Of a stretch of DNA of 64,000 nucleotides, positions 42,809-52,658 are shown one piece after another. The translations under genes and the position numbers were made by a program. Where the stretch lies: assembly GCA_964396375.1 (NCBI GenBank), contig CAYNEY010000006.1, positions 93,265 to 157,264 on the forward strand. Direction: 5' to 3'. The stretch comes from FEN-1139 sp964396375. GTDB taxonomy: Bacteria; Myxococcota_A; Polyangia; Polyangiales; Polyangiaceae. Within the stretch, counting starts at the first letter, position 1, and each line of letters begins with the position of its first letter. The notes below the pieces were generated by a model, which saw only the letters and a program-made list of their open reading frames with translations, had not been told where the DNA came from and ran no database searches.

Positions 42809-44539
42809 ATGTTGCTAAAGCGCCAAGCGGCAGTTTGCATTCTCGCCACGGCGGCCTTCCTCGGGGAGTTCGCCACGTCATCGACGACCTATGCGCAGGA
42901 CGTCGTCGATCTGGACGAAGGCCCGAAGGCGAAGACACCCGGTAAGGGTGGTGCCGTCGACATCGATTTGGATGAAAATGCCCCTGCCGAGCAGGGACCA
43001 GTCACAGCGGGTGCCCCCACTGAAGGCTTCGCCAGCGCGAAGAAGCTCTTCGAGAAGGAGAAGTGGAGTGACGCTGCGCTTGGCTGGTACCGGGTCGTGA
43101 GTGGGGATACGGGGGACGACGATGGCAACAAGCAGCTAGGTCAGTACTACCTGGCCATCTCGCTTTACCGCCTCAAGTTCTACCAGGCCAGCTACGCCAT
43201 CTTCTCGGTGATTGCCGACAACAAGTTCCACCTCAAATTCGGGGAGACATTGCTGTGGCTGGCGAAGCTGGCAACCCAGCTTCCCGAGCCGGCGGACATC
43301 ATCGAGCGCGTGGGCAAGTACTCGGATTCCGAAGTGGCGCGCTTCGATAATGCCGAGCAGCGTGACCTGTTCTGGCAGCTCAACTACATGCTCGGGCGGT
43401 ACAAGTACCGCAATCGCCAGTATGAGGAGGCTATCCGCCTCTTTGGCAAGGTTGATCGACGCAGTGACAACTACGTCGCTGCCCAGTTCTTCACCGGGGT
43501 CAGCTACGTCCAACGCCGCCAGTCGATTCCCGCGGTTCGCAGCTTCCAACGAATCGAGAAGGCGATTGATGAAGGCGTAAAGGGTGTTGAGGATGAGCAG
43601 CGGTTGGTCGATTTGGCTTTTCTGTCGATGGCCCGAACCTACTACTCAGCTTCGATCAGGCTGGACCAAGAGACCAACGTCCCCACCGTCGATACCAAGA
43701 AGCTGAGCGCGGCCGTCAAATATTGGAACAAGATCGATGTGGCCAGTGAGTACTGGCTCGATGCGCTGTTCGAAGAGTCGTGGGCCTACTTCATGGCGGG
43801 GGATTACCCGCGAGCCCTCGGCAACATCCACACCATCCAGTCGCCCTACTTCCCGAACTCGTTTTATCCCGAGGCGGACGTCTTGAAGGCGGTGATTTAC
43901 TTCGCCAACTGCAACTATGAGGCAGCCACCATCGTCGTCGCTCGCTTCAACAAGCGGTATGTTCCCATTCGTGACGAGCTGAAGAAGATCCTGAAGAAGT
44001 ACAAGGGCGCCAATCAGGAGGAGGCCTTCTTCAAATTCCTGAAGCAGTTGCGTGACAAGAACACCTCCCTCAATCCAGTGATTGAGCCGATCGTGGCCAA
44101 TGCACTCAGCGATCGCCAGCTTCTCCGCAACATCGAGTATGTTCGGCTGTTGGAAGAGGAGGAGGCTCGCTTCAAGAAATCGCCCGGTGAGTTTCAGAGT
44201 TCAGGGATCGGTCAGCAGGTCAAGGACGCTCTGGCCCTGGCCCGTGACCTTGCCGTGAAGCGAGCGGGAGAGCTCGCGCTGTCGCGGTATCAGCGGTTTG
44301 TGGATGAGATCGAAGAACATTTGCGCAACGGTGAGAAGATCCTGATCGATATTACTGCCGCTCAGCGAAACTTGATCGACGATAAGATTAAGCGTGGTCA
44401 AGTCAGCCAAGCAGAGTCGCAGATCTTTGGTGTGGTGAATCCCGACGAAGAGCATGTGCTCTGGCCATACGACGGTGAGTACTGGCGTGATGAGCTCGGG
44501 TTCTATCGTCAAGTCGTGCTGTCGACCTGTGGGAGGTAA
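42809..44539 (+). CDS. Secreted TPR-type protein, GltC-like
   Basis: Encodes 576 residues. It starts with a signal peptide (about 1-29, ending STTYAQ) and an acidic region with two similar patches (VVDLDEGP, DIDLDEN). TPR-like helical repeats fill about residues 70-450 (KKLFEKEKWSDAALGWYRVV, YRNRQYEEAIRLFGKV). The C-terminus ends with a Trp/Tyr-rich segment (VLWPYDGEYWRDELGFYRQ). Signal peptide, acidic start and TPR body resemble GltC, a periplasmic gliding-motility protein of Myxococcus; this is inferred, not searched. The ATG has GTGAGG 5 nt upstream. The next gene follows by 6 bp. Confidence 0.7.
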   Translation: MLLKRQAAVCILATAAFLGEFATSSTTYAQDVVDLDEGPKAKTPGKGGAVDIDLDENAPAEQGPVTAGAPTEGFASAKKLFEKEKWSDAALGWYRVVSGDTGDDDGNKQLGQYYLAISLYRLKFYQASYAIFSVIADNKFHLKFGETLLWLAKLATQLPEPADIIERVGKYSDSEVARFDNAEQRDLFWQLNYMLGRYKYRNRQYEEAIRLFGKVDRRSDNYVAAQFFTGVSYVQRRQSIPAVRSFQRIEKAIDEGVKGVEDEQRLVDLAFLSMARTYYSASIRLDQETNVPTVDTKKLSAAVKYWNKIDVASEYWLDALFEESWAYFMAGDYPRALGNIHTIQSPYFPNSFYPEADVLKAVIYFANCNYEAATIVVARFNKRYVPIRDELKKILKKYKGANQEEAFFKFLKQLRDKNTSLNPVIEPIVANALSDRQLLRNIEYVRLLEEEEARFKKSPGEFQSSGIGQQVKDALALARDLAVKRAGELALSRYQRFVDEIEEHLRNGEKILIDITAAQRNLIDDKIKRGQVSQAESQIFGVVNPDEEHVLWPYDGEYWRDELGFYRQVVLSTCGR

Positions 44540-44545
44540 TGCAGA

Positions 44546-47500
44546 ATGAATGCTTCACGCGTAACCCTCTGTCTTGTGGCCGCTTGCGGCCTGCTTGGTG
44601 TGGCCCCAAAGGCCGGTCATGCCATCGAGGCTCCGAAGGACTTGAGCACCTCCTGCGTCTCTGCGCAGGCGAAGAAGAACTTGGAGGAATGCCCCGCGGG
44701 TCCCTCCAAGTTCGATGTGGAAAAGAAGCGAGCCGTTGCGTTTTCGAGCGCTCCGCCACCGCGGGAAGTCAAGGCTCGCCAGGACTCCGCCAAGGCACGC
44801 GAGATCGGGTCTCAGGACAGCACGATCTTTCGTGACCAGCGGACCACCCGGCTGAAGGCTCGTGCTCGCGCCCTTCTGATCACGGAAATCCAGGGTCTGG
44901 AACGGCTGTTCAAGCAGACCAAGAAAAATTCCCCAGATCGGCCTCAGCTGCTCCGGCGTTTGGCCGAGGGTTACGTCGAACTCGAAGCGGCCGCGGTCCG
45001 CGATCAGACCGCGGAAGATGTGGCAGCTGAGGACGCCAAGGCCAAAAAGAAGGGCCCAAGCGTCGTTAGCAAGCACAAGACGGCCGCGGCACAGGCCCAG
45101 AAGATCGGCAATGCCGCGCGTCAGAGCGCTATCAAGTACTACACGCTGATGAAGGATCAGTACCCCAACTACTCGAAGCTCGACGAGGTTCTCTACTACC
45201 TCGCCTACGAGTACGAGATGGGCAAGGACTACCAGAACGCCCGCAAGGTATACCTTGAACTGATCGACAAAGCGCCCAAGTCCCCGTACATCCCCAATGC
45301 TTACCTTGCCTTTGGTGAGCTGTTCTTCCAGGAAGCTCAGGGGGATCCATCCAAGTGGGATTTGGCAGCCGCTGCCTATCAGAAGGTGATCGAGTACCCC
45401 GCTCCGGGCAATAAGGCCTTTGGATACGCAAGGTACAAGCTCGGCTACGTCCACTGGAACAAGGGTGACTACGCCCTTGCTCTGAACGAATTCAAAGCGG
45501 TCATCGAGTTCTCCGAAAAGTTCGCAGACCTGCCCAACGCCAAGCAACTCGGAAAGAGTGCGCGGCGCGATCTGATCCCAGTCTACGCCGTGAGTGGGGC
45601 GCCGAAGAAAGCCTACGGCTTCTTCAAGCCTCTTGCCGGAGACACCGGAGGTTCAGACGAGAAGACCATCGAGATGCTCAACGAGCTTGGCTTCGCCTAT
45701 CTCGACACTGGTCACTACCCGGAGGGTATCGAACTTTACCGTGACCTGATGGAGCGCGACAAGGGTGACCGCTTCTGCCATTACCAGACGCAGATCACCA
45801 CTGCCGTGTCTGCCATGAAGTCCTCCGACAAGGAGGGTATCAAAAAGGAGATGGACCGGCAGGTCGAGATCCGCAATGGCTTCCTGAAGGACAAGCACTC
45901 AGACAAGTCGAAGAATGAGTGCTCGAACCGCACCGCGGAGCTTCTGGCCGAGACGGCCATGAGTTGGCACCTCGAGGCTGTCGGGTCTGGAGGTGTGCGC
46001 GGTACGGGTGACAAGAAGACGATGGATCTTGCCGCCTACCTCTACAAGAAGGCGGCCGACACCTTCACCGCACGGGATTTCGCAGGCTTCGAGTTCCCGC
46101 GGATCGTGAAGGAAGATTGGCCGACGATGTACAAGATCAAGTACGCGATGGCAGATCTCCTCTATTTCCAACAGCGTTGGGAAGAATGTGGACCAGCCTT
46201 CGATGCTGTGGTTGCGGAGGACCCGAAGGGGGCCGATGCAGCCGAAGCCGCGTTCGCTTCGGTACTCTGTTACCAGAAGATGTACGACGCGATGTACCAG
46301 GGTGACGCGGACAAGAAGGGCAAGGGGCTCGGTCCGAAGGGGGCCAAGGGCGACGAGACCAAGAAGAGCGAATGGGAGAAGTTCAAGCCGAAGGAGCTGA
46401 CCACCCTCCAGAAGGGGATGATTCAGGCGTTCAACCGCTATGTGTGCTTCATCAAGCCCAAAGAGGGCGACAATGAGGCGTTGGAGCAATACATCGATGT
46501 GAAGTATGGCCGTGCACGGACGTACTTCGAGGCCCAGCGCTGGGAAGAGGCGGCTCTGGGATTCCGGGACATTGCCCTGAACCACTCGAACAAGGATGCT
46601 GGCATCTATGCCGCGCAGCTGTACCTTGAAGCCATCAACGTGCTCGGCTCCAAGACCGAGCCTCCGCGGCCAACCTGTTACGACGACATGGCCAATGATG
46701 TGCCCCTGTTTCTCGAACTCTACTGCAAGGACAAGAAGTTCGAAGACAACAAGGACCAGTGCCAGCTGCTAACGAATATTCAGTTCGACGTGATGCGGCT
46801 TCGGGCCGAGAAGATCGTCGAGCTGGCTGATTCGCAGCAAGACCAGAAGAAGGGGGTCGAGGCGGTCGACAACTACCGCAAGGGAGCCGAAGCATACCGA
46901 GATCTGTGGATGAAATACTGTGAGGGTCCGCTCAGCAACAAAGAGACCCCTCCCCAGTGCAGCCGCGCCGACGAAATCCTCTACAACATGGCGCGGAGCT
47001 ATCAGGCTGGCCGGCTTCTGGCCAAGTCCATAAGCGCACGGAAAATCCTGCTCGACCCCAAGTATGGGTTGGAAAAGAAGCCACTCGCGTACAAGGCGAT
47101 GTACGAAATTGGTAAGAACTACCAGGCCATCGCTGTGTACAACGCTGCAGCGGATTGGTTTGAGAAGTACGCGAAAGAAACCTCCTACAAGGGAGAGAGT
47201 GCCGACCAAGCGGTGAGTGATGCGGTGGTGCTGAGGCTTGGGCTCGGCCAGGACGCTGAAGCCATCGATGGGGCGGCGAACTTCAACCGCTACTACGGAG
47301 GAAAGAAGCCCAAAGAAGCGGCGCAAATCGCTTTCGCAGTGGCGGCTCACTACGGTGAAAAGAAGGACTGGGCCAACGTCATCAAGCGATTGACTGGCGG
47401 TATGAACATCATTGATAGGCAGGCGACCTTGGACATTCGCGTTCAAGCGCATGCCTTGTTGGCTCGCGCCTATCTCAACACCAAGCGCACACCGAATGCG

Positions 47501-48307
47501 GCCGGCGAATACCGTAAGGTGGTTGCTGCCTGGAAGGATCCGGACAAGGCAGCCAACGATATCAAGAGCATCGAAGGTGAGAGTGAAGACGCGAAGATCC
47601 GGCGCCTTGGGCGCGCCTTGGAGGCGGTGGGCGAGAGCCTCTTCTTCTTCGCGGAAGAGAAGAAGAACCTGGTCGATAAGGTCAAGTTCCCTGAGTACAA
47701 GGGCAAGGGTGACATGGCCGAGGTCAAGAAGCATATCGAGACCAAGGTCAAGGAGTGGATCACCAAGAAGCGTCCGCTCATCGAACAGGCTTCTGCCGAG
47801 TACAAGAAGATCGTCGATCTGCAGCCGGTACCGCCACCGCGCTGGGTTATCTCGGCCGGTTCCCGCGTGGGCCAGATGTGGGGACGCTTCGTCGAGGAGT
47901 TCCGCGCCGCGCCGATTCCTGACTCGATCAAGAAGGACTACGAGTTGCGTACCGCGTACTACGGAGCTCTGGATGACGCTTCAGAGCCGCAGAAACAGAC
48001 TGCTCGTGGTGCTTTCGAGACCTGTCTCGGCTACTCAGTGAAATACCAGTACTTCGATGAGTTCAGCCGCACCTGTGAGGAGTGGCTGGCCAAGAACTAC
48101 AAGAGCGAATACCACCTGATCGATGAGTTCCGGGGCTCACCCAACCGCGTCAATAGCCCGATGATGGAGCAGCCGCGGCCGGTCCAGATAGGGGGCGAGG
48201 CGTTTGTGCCGGCCTCGACCGAGGCTGGTGAACGGGTGAACAAGAAGGAAGCGACGGATACCAAAAAAGCCGACGGCAACAATAAGGAGACCGCGAAGAA
48301 GAAGTGA
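44546..48307 (+). CDS. Large secreted TPR protein, GltD/AgmU-like
   Basis: Encodes 1253 residues, close to the remembered size of AgmU/GltD (about 1200). A signal peptide (about 1-27, CLVAACGLLGVAPKAGHA) is followed by many tetratricopeptide-like helical pairs (YLAYEYEMGKDYQNARKVY, YKLGYVHWNKGDYALALNEF, YEIGKNYQAIAVYNAAADWF). The protein is very Lys-rich, and the C-terminal tail (about the last 30 residues) is Lys/Glu/Ala-rich. It is probably periplasmic. It shares an operon with the GltC-like gene (6 bp gap) and precedes the TPR lipoprotein, as agmU precedes aglT in Myxococcus. Confidence 0.72.
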   Translation: MNASRVTLCLVAACGLLGVAPKAGHAIEAPKDLSTSCVSAQAKKNLEECPAGPSKFDVEKKRAVAFSSAPPPREVKARQDSAKAREIGSQDSTIFRDQRTTRLKARARALLITEIQGLERLFKQTKKNSPDRPQLLRRLAEGYVELEAAAVRDQTAEDVAAEDAKAKKKGPSVVSKHKTAAAQAQKIGNAARQSAIKYYTLMKDQYPNYSKLDEVLYYLAYEYEMGKDYQNARKVYLELIDKAPKSPYIPNAYLAFGELFFQEAQGDPSKWDLAAAAYQKVIEYPAPGNKAFGYARYKLGYVHWNKGDYALALNEFKAVIEFSEKFADLPNAKQLGKSARRDLIPVYAVSGAPKKAYGFFKPLAGDTGGSDEKTIEMLNELGFAYLDTGHYPEGIELYRDLMERDKGDRFCHYQTQITTAVSAMKSSDKEGIKKEMDRQVEIRNGFLKDKHSDKSKNECSNRTAELLAETAMSWHLEAVGSGGVRGTGDKKTMDLAAYLYKKAADTFTARDFAGFEFPRIVKEDWPTMYKIKYAMADLLYFQQRWEECGPAFDAVVAEDPKGADAAEAAFASVLCYQKMYDAMYQGDADKKGKGLGPKGAKGDETKKSEWEKFKPKELTTLQKGMIQAFNRYVCFIKPKEGDNEALEQYIDVKYGRARTYFEAQRWEEAALGFRDIALNHSNKDAGIYAAQLYLEAINVLGSKTEPPRPTCYDDMANDVPLFLELYCKDKKFEDNKDQCQLLTNIQFDVMRLRAEKIVELADSQQDQKKGVEAVDNYRKGAEAYRDLWMKYCEGPLSNKETPPQCSRADEILYNMARSYQAGRLLAKSISARKILLDPKYGLEKKPLAYKAMYEIGKNYQAIAVYNAAADWFEKYAKETSYKGESADQAVSDAVVLRLGLGQDAEAIDGAANFNRYYGGKKPKEAAQIAFAVAAHYGEKKDWANVIKRLTGGMNIIDRQATLDIRVQAHALLARAYLNTKRTPNAAGEYRKVVAAWKDPDKAANDIKSIEGESEDAKIRRLGRALEAVGESLFFFAEEKKNLVDKVKFPEYKGKGDMAEVKKHIETKVKEWITKKRPLIEQASAEYKKIVDLQPVPPPRWVISAGSRVGQMWGRFVEEFRAAPIPDSIKKDYELRTAYYGALDDASEPQKQTARGAFETCLGYSVKYQYFDEFSRTCEEWLAKNYKSEYHLIDEFRGSPNRVNSPMMEQPRPVQIGGEAFVPASTEAGERVNKKEATDTKKADGNNKETAKKK

Positions 48308-48399
48308 GGAGCCTTTGGCGGCGTGAGGCAGTCTGAGTGGATCCTGCCTCACGCACTCCGGCCTTAACCCTTCGCGTGGAATTCTGAGGAGAAATCAAG

Positions 48400-49941
48400 A
48401 TGTTGCGCAGAATCACAGGACTTGCAGCGTGTGTAGTTGCCCTGGCCGTCGGTTGTGGTGGTGAAAGTGAGAGCGGTAAGGGAGCCAATGTGCCAACCAA
48501 AGGCGCCGTCAAGGGCGCCGATGGTACCTATGTGAAAGAGGCGACCAAGAACGAGTTCTTGGCTGCACTCCAAGCGTTCGCAGATACCGACGCGAAGGGC
48601 AGCTGGACCGAGGAAGCCTGCAAGAAGATCGCAGCAGACTTCAAGGCTGTTTCAGGTAAGCACGAATCCAACTCGGACAGCGGTCTCGCCGAAGCGCTGT
48701 ACAACAGCGGTTTGGCGCTGATGCGTTGCGGCCTTGAGCAGGAGGGCCGGGACGCATTCCAAGCGGCAGTCAACGCCAATTCGAAGTTTCATCAGGCGCG
48801 GACGCAGCTCGCTCTCTTCGAGTACCAGAAGGGACAGAACCTTGAGAGCACCATGTCCACGCTCGAGGAGATCATCCGAGATGCGCAGTTCCAAAGCGTG
48901 GAGGCTTTGGTTGCCTTGGCGGCCCTCCAGATGGAACGCGGCAGCGATCAGCCCAGTTCGGACGGCAAGGACGACCTAGAGCGTGCACAGCGCAATCTCC
49001 AGCGTGCTCTGGCGATCGACGATGACTACATGCCCGCCTTCAACCAGCTTGCCATCTACTATCTGGAGCAGGCTAAGGCCAAGGCTGACAAGTCTGGCAG
49101 CAGCCGCAAGCGGAGGCGTGGTGGTTTGGTCGTTTCGGGTGCCGCGGGTAACGAGGTGAATGCGCAGATGTTGGATCTTGCGGCGCTCGTTGCATCCCAG
49201 GCGATGCGGAAGAATCAGAAGTACGCTCCAATTCACAACACCTCGGGGCTGATTCAGGTGGAATTGCGCAACTTCAATGGGGCGGTGAAGAGCTTCGCCG
49301 CTGCCCGGGCACTGGATAAGGACTTCTTCGAAGCGCAGATGAACTACGCCGCCGTCAACTTGTCGTTCCGTGGGTTCTCAGAAGCGGAGAAGGCCTATCG
49401 CGAAGCTATTCGGCTCAAGCCGAATGAGTATGATGCCCATCTCGGTTTGGCGCTGGCGATCCGCGGCCAGATCAACATGGGTAACAAGGACAAACTCCTG
49501 CCGATGGCAGAAAAATCCCTGGCTGAGGCGAAGAAGATCGCGGGTGATCGTCCGGAGACCTACTACAACGAGTCGATTCTTACGCAGGAGTTCAAGAGTA
49601 AGGGGATCTCCGATATCAAGAAGTCGATCGAGATGATGCGCACTGCTATCCGGCAGTACGAGGACTTCGTGTCCAAGGCCGGCTCGGATGAGGCGTTCGC
49701 GCCGGCTGTGAAGCGTTCCAAGGAACGTATTCAAGACATGGAGGACACCATCAAGTTCCTCGAGTTGGGGGAGGAAGAGAGGAAGAAGGCTGAAGCTGCG
49801 CCGCCGCCTCCGCCGCCTCCGCCCGAGGGAGAACAGCCTGCTGCCGCGGATGGAGCTGCGCCAGCAGATGGGGCAGCTAAGCCAGCGGACGCCGCGGCGA
49901 AGGCCACGGAACCGGATTCGGCTGTCGAGAAGAAGAAGTAG
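48400..49941 (+). CDS. TPR-repeat lipoprotein, GltE/AglT-like
   Basis: Encodes 513 residues. The leader ends in AVGC, a lipobox, followed by Gly-Gly-Glu, so it is probably an outer-membrane lipoprotein. TPR units cover about residues 90-400 (AEALYNSGLALMRCGLEQEGRDAF, AERAYREAI-type phrases such as SEAEKAYREAIRLKPNEYDAH). A tail of about 50 residues is Pro/Ala-rich, starting with a run of eight prolines. A TPR lipoprotein directly after the AgmU-like gene matches the GltD-GltE order. A strong terminator follows at 50013-50050. Confidence 0.75.
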   Translation: MLRRITGLAACVVALAVGCGGESESGKGANVPTKGAVKGADGTYVKEATKNEFLAALQAFADTDAKGSWTEEACKKIAADFKAVSGKHESNSDSGLAEALYNSGLALMRCGLEQEGRDAFQAAVNANSKFHQARTQLALFEYQKGQNLESTMSTLEEIIRDAQFQSVEALVALAALQMERGSDQPSSDGKDDLERAQRNLQRALAIDDDYMPAFNQLAIYYLEQAKAKADKSGSSRKRRRGGLVVSGAAGNEVNAQMLDLAALVASQAMRKNQKYAPIHNTSGLIQVELRNFNGAVKSFAAARALDKDFFEAQMNYAAVNLSFRGFSEAEKAYREAIRLKPNEYDAHLGLALAIRGQINMGNKDKLLPMAEKSLAEAKKIAGDRPETYYNESILTQEFKSKGISDIKKSIEMMRTAIRQYEDFVSKAGSDEAFAPAVKRSKERIQDMEDTIKFLELGEEERKKAEAAPPPPPPPPEGEQPAAADGAAPADGAAKPADAAAKATEPDSAVEKKK

Positions 49942-50012
49942 TTGGCGTCCTCGAAGGGGAGGCGTGGGTATCGCCGCCCCTTGGAGATTCGGAGAGGATA
50001 TGAGGGGGTGCG

Positions 50013-50050
50013 AAGGGGTCGCTGCTTGGCGGTGACCCCTTTTGCTCTTT
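50013..50050 (+). terminator. Intrinsic terminator after the GltE-like gene
   Basis: Stem AAGGGGTC (50013-50020) with GACCCCTT (50034-50041), 13-nt loop, followed by TTTGCTCTTT. It lies 72 bp after the stop of the TPR lipoprotein and ends the first Glt-like transcription unit. Confidence 0.85.
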
Positions 50051-50268
50051 CGGCGTGTCGGGGAAACGGCAACCGCGGAGCAGTGGGGGCAGGGGCGGCT
50101 GGTAGCTGGGGGTCGCGTTGCAAGTTCGCTGAGATGTTACAGTGAGACAAGGATTGGCAGAAAAAGTCATAAGAGTGGGAACGGAAGGCTGGTGATTGTT
50201 GTCGGTGGAGGGGAGTCGTTCCTAGGGTTGAGTGCCGATGCGAATACCTGAGACGACTGGGAAATCCG

Positions 50269-50297
50269 TTGACCCCGTCGTGAACGATCGATACAAT
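50269..50297 (+). promoter_or_regulatory. Strong sigma70-type promoter for the 50.3-52.7 kb unit
   Basis: TTGACC (50269-50274), a 17-bp spacer, then TACAAT (50292-50297): five of six matches in each hexamer at optimal spacing. The expected transcription start is near 50304, about 33 nt before the start codon of the 91-residue protein at 50337. It lies downstream of the terminator at 50013-50050. Confidence 0.75.
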
Positions 50298-50336
50298 TCT
50301 GCTGCAATTTCGGTCGATAATTCTATGGAGGCTGTA

Positions 50337-50612
50337 ATGGTGCATTCGCTCAAGTCCACGATGGTTGGGGTGGCGGTTTTTGTTGCGGTGCTGGCAGCAG
50401 GATCGGTGGCTTTTGCTCAGGCAGGAGCTGCGAGGTCGACGGAGGCAGACGGTGGCTATGGCTACGAGTTCAGTGATGATCCGCTGAACGCAGGTGGCTT
50501 TGGTCCCAACGACGCGACTATCCGAGTACGCCCGACAGCTGCTCGAACGACGCTGATTCGTCCGCGCATCTCTTTCGTTCAGGAGATGCTGAAGAGTGTG
50601 GAGAACATCTAG
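50337..50612 (+). CDS. Small secreted protein (91 residues), in the GltF position
   Basis: ATG 50337 has GGAGG 7 nt upstream; other in-frame starts (50325, 50232) lie before or within the leader or promoter. A signal peptide (about 1-29, TMVGVAVFVAVLAAGSVAFAQ) precedes a mature part of about 60 residues with an acidic Gly/Tyr patch and a basic C-terminus (RTTLIRPRISFVQEMLKSVENI). In the Myxococcus glt order a small gene (gltF) sits between the TPR lipoprotein and the FHA protein; whether this is its homolog is unproven. It has its own promoter and is 36 bp before the next gene. Confidence 0.72.
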   Translation: MVHSLKSTMVGVAVFVAVLAAGSVAFAQAGAARSTEADGGYGYEFSDDPLNAGGFGPNDATIRVRPTAARTTLIRPRISFVQEMLKSVENI

Positions 50613-50648
50613 GCACGATTTCGTAGCCCACTAGTGAAGGACAAGGGA

Positions 50649-52658
50649 ATGTCTAAAGCCGTTCTAACGTTTGCGGTCTATCAGGGTGATGCGTTCCTCC
50701 GCCGTGAGACAGTCACGCAGGATATTGTGAAGGTTGGCCGCGATCCTCGGAGCCACCTGCGGATTGATGATGAGGCAGCTTCGCGGATGCACGCGGTGGT
50801 GGAGGTGGCTGGTCCGGAAGATGTGACCTTGATCGATCTTGGCAACGAGCCGGGAACGTTGGTCAATGGCGCGCGGGTGAACAAGTGCAAGCTCCACGTG
50901 GGGGATCAAGTCCAGATTGGGGACACGCGGCTTGTCCTGGAATCGGCGACGGAGGGTGGAGTCGAAGCCGGGGTAGTGGCTGAATCGGCCCCAAGAGCTG
51001 CCGCGACGAGTCCCTTTGCTGCCGGGCCAGCGACGAATCCCTTTGCTGGGGGCTCCAACCCCTTTGCAGCTGCGGCTGCGTCAAGTCCTTTTGCGTCGGC
51101 CCCGAATCCGTTCGGAGGGTCTGGTCAGGCGCGGCACATGCAGGTTCCTGATGATGCCCCACCTGGAACTTACACCTACACGCTGGTCAAGAGCGGGCCG
51201 GATGTTAGTCCTGATGAAGTTGAGCTCAGTCATGTGCCCGCGGTAGAGGTGATGGTGCTGTGGGGTACGAATGTGCTCCACGTCTCGCACCTCACGCCAC
51301 CGCGGAATTTCTACGTAGGCGAGGAGGAGGGCAAGAACTTCGCCTGTGACTTCTTCATCCCAGCTGAGAAGATCGGAACCACACGACTTCCTGTGGTTGT
51401 GGGTGATCGAGTGAGCGTTGCGGTGGTCATTCCACCTCGAGCGCGGGGTTTCATCGAGCTTCCAGGTCAGCCGAGGATGAGTGTGGATGAGGCGCGTCAG
51501 AAGGCGCAGCCGAGTTCGGAGATTGCCGGCGGCCATCAGATGGCTCTGCCGCCGGGCGGGAAGGCGCGCATTGAGTTGGACGCGTTCGTGTTCCAGATCG
51601 CGGCGGTGAATGCTGGAAAGCCCGTGCAGAAGGGGGTTGCGGCAGGGGTGGAGTGGGCAGTGATGGCCTACTTTGGGCTGTCGTTTGCTACAGTCGGCGG
51701 ATTTGTTGCGGCGATGGCATTTTTCGTTCCTCCGCTTGGTTTGACGGATGATGAAGACATCAATCAGGACCAGCTCTATCTCATTCAGCAGTACCTGAAT
51801 GCTGCGGCGGAGAGGGAGCAGGAGGAAAAGGAGACCGAGCAGGTCGCCGAAGACAATGCCGACAACAAAGAGGGTGGCACGGGTACTCGAGCCAAGGGTG
51901 AGGAGGGGTCGATGGGCAACCCAACCTCGAAGGCTACGAATAAGCGCTATGCGGTGCAGGGGCCGAAGGACAATCCGGATCCGCACATTGCCCGCGCAGC
52001 GGCTCTGCGAGAGGCGCAGGAATTTGGCATGATCGGTCTTCTCAACACTGGCGCCGCAGGTGATCCGAATGCGCCAACGGCTCCTTGGGGCCGTGATACC
52101 TCGCTGGGGACGGACGAAATCAGTGCGCGAGGTAACATGTGGGGAGATGAGATTGGGGATGCCTTTGGTGCTGGTGGCTTGGGGTTGTCAGGTATCGGTG
52201 AAGGTGGTGGTGGTCGCGGTGAGGGTATCGGGCTCGGTTCGATTGGTACCTTGGGCCACGGAGCTGGCACGGGTACTGGTCAGGGGTTCGGTTCTGGACA
52301 CGGCCGGCTCGGTGGTTCGCATAAAACACGTGCGCCACGAGTTCGTATGGGGCAGACAACGGTGAGCGGACGTCTTCCTCCTGAGGTTATCCAGCGCATT
52401 GTCCGCCAGAACTACGGCCGCTTTCGCATGTGTTACGAGCAGGGATTGGCTCGTAACCCGAACCTCGAAGGTCGTGCCCAAGTTCGGTTCGTGATCGGCC
52501 GTGATGGTTCTGTATCCAACGTACAGAACGGTGGTTCGGACTTGCCGGACAGTGGCGTGATCAGCTGCGTGATCAATGCCTACTACGGGTTGAGCTTCCC
52601 TCAGCCAGAAGGTGGAATCGTGACTGTGGTGTATCCGATTATGTTCCAGCCTGGCTGA
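50649..52658 (+). CDS. FHA-domain membrane protein with AgmX/PglI C-terminal domain, GltG-like
   Basis: Encodes 669 residues from ATG 50649, with AAGGA 7 nt upstream. Domains in order: an FHA domain (about 10-100; Gly30-Arg31, SRMH at 45-48, Asn73) that would bind phosphothreonine in the cytoplasm; five SPF/NPF tripeptides between 121 and 155; a soluble region; one membrane helix (about 334-360); a charged periplasmic stretch; a Gly-rich segment (505-557); and a TonB-like AgmX/PglI domain (about 575-669) with Cys595 and Cys640, which could form a disulfide. FHA plus a single helix plus this tail is the layout of GltG/PglI. It would link the cytoplasm to outer-envelope partners. Confidence 0.8.
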   Translation: MSKAVLTFAVYQGDAFLRRETVTQDIVKVGRDPRSHLRIDDEAASRMHAVVEVAGPEDVTLIDLGNEPGTLVNGARVNKCKLHVGDQVQIGDTRLVLESATEGGVEAGVVAESAPRAAATSPFAAGPATNPFAGGSNPFAAAAASSPFASAPNPFGGSGQARHMQVPDDAPPGTYTYTLVKSGPDVSPDEVELSHVPAVEVMVLWGTNVLHVSHLTPPRNFYVGEEEGKNFACDFFIPAEKIGTTRLPVVVGDRVSVAVVIPPRARGFIELPGQPRMSVDEARQKAQPSSEIAGGHQMALPPGGKARIELDAFVFQIAAVNAGKPVQKGVAAGVEWAVMAYFGLSFATVGGFVAAMAFFVPPLGLTDDEDINQDQLYLIQQYLNAAAEREQEEKETEQVAEDNADNKEGGTGTRAKGEEGSMGNPTSKATNKRYAVQGPKDNPDPHIARAAALREAQEFGMIGLLNTGAAGDPNAPTAPWGRDTSLGTDEISARGNMWGDEIGDAFGAGGLGLSGIGEGGGGRGEGIGLGSIGTLGHGAGTGTGQGFGSGHGRLGGSHKTRAPRVRMGQTTVSGRLPPEVIQRIVRQNYGRFRMCYEQGLARNPNLEGRAQVRFVIGRDGSVSNVQNGGSDLPDSGVISCVINAYYGLSFPQPEGGIVTVVYPIMFQPG

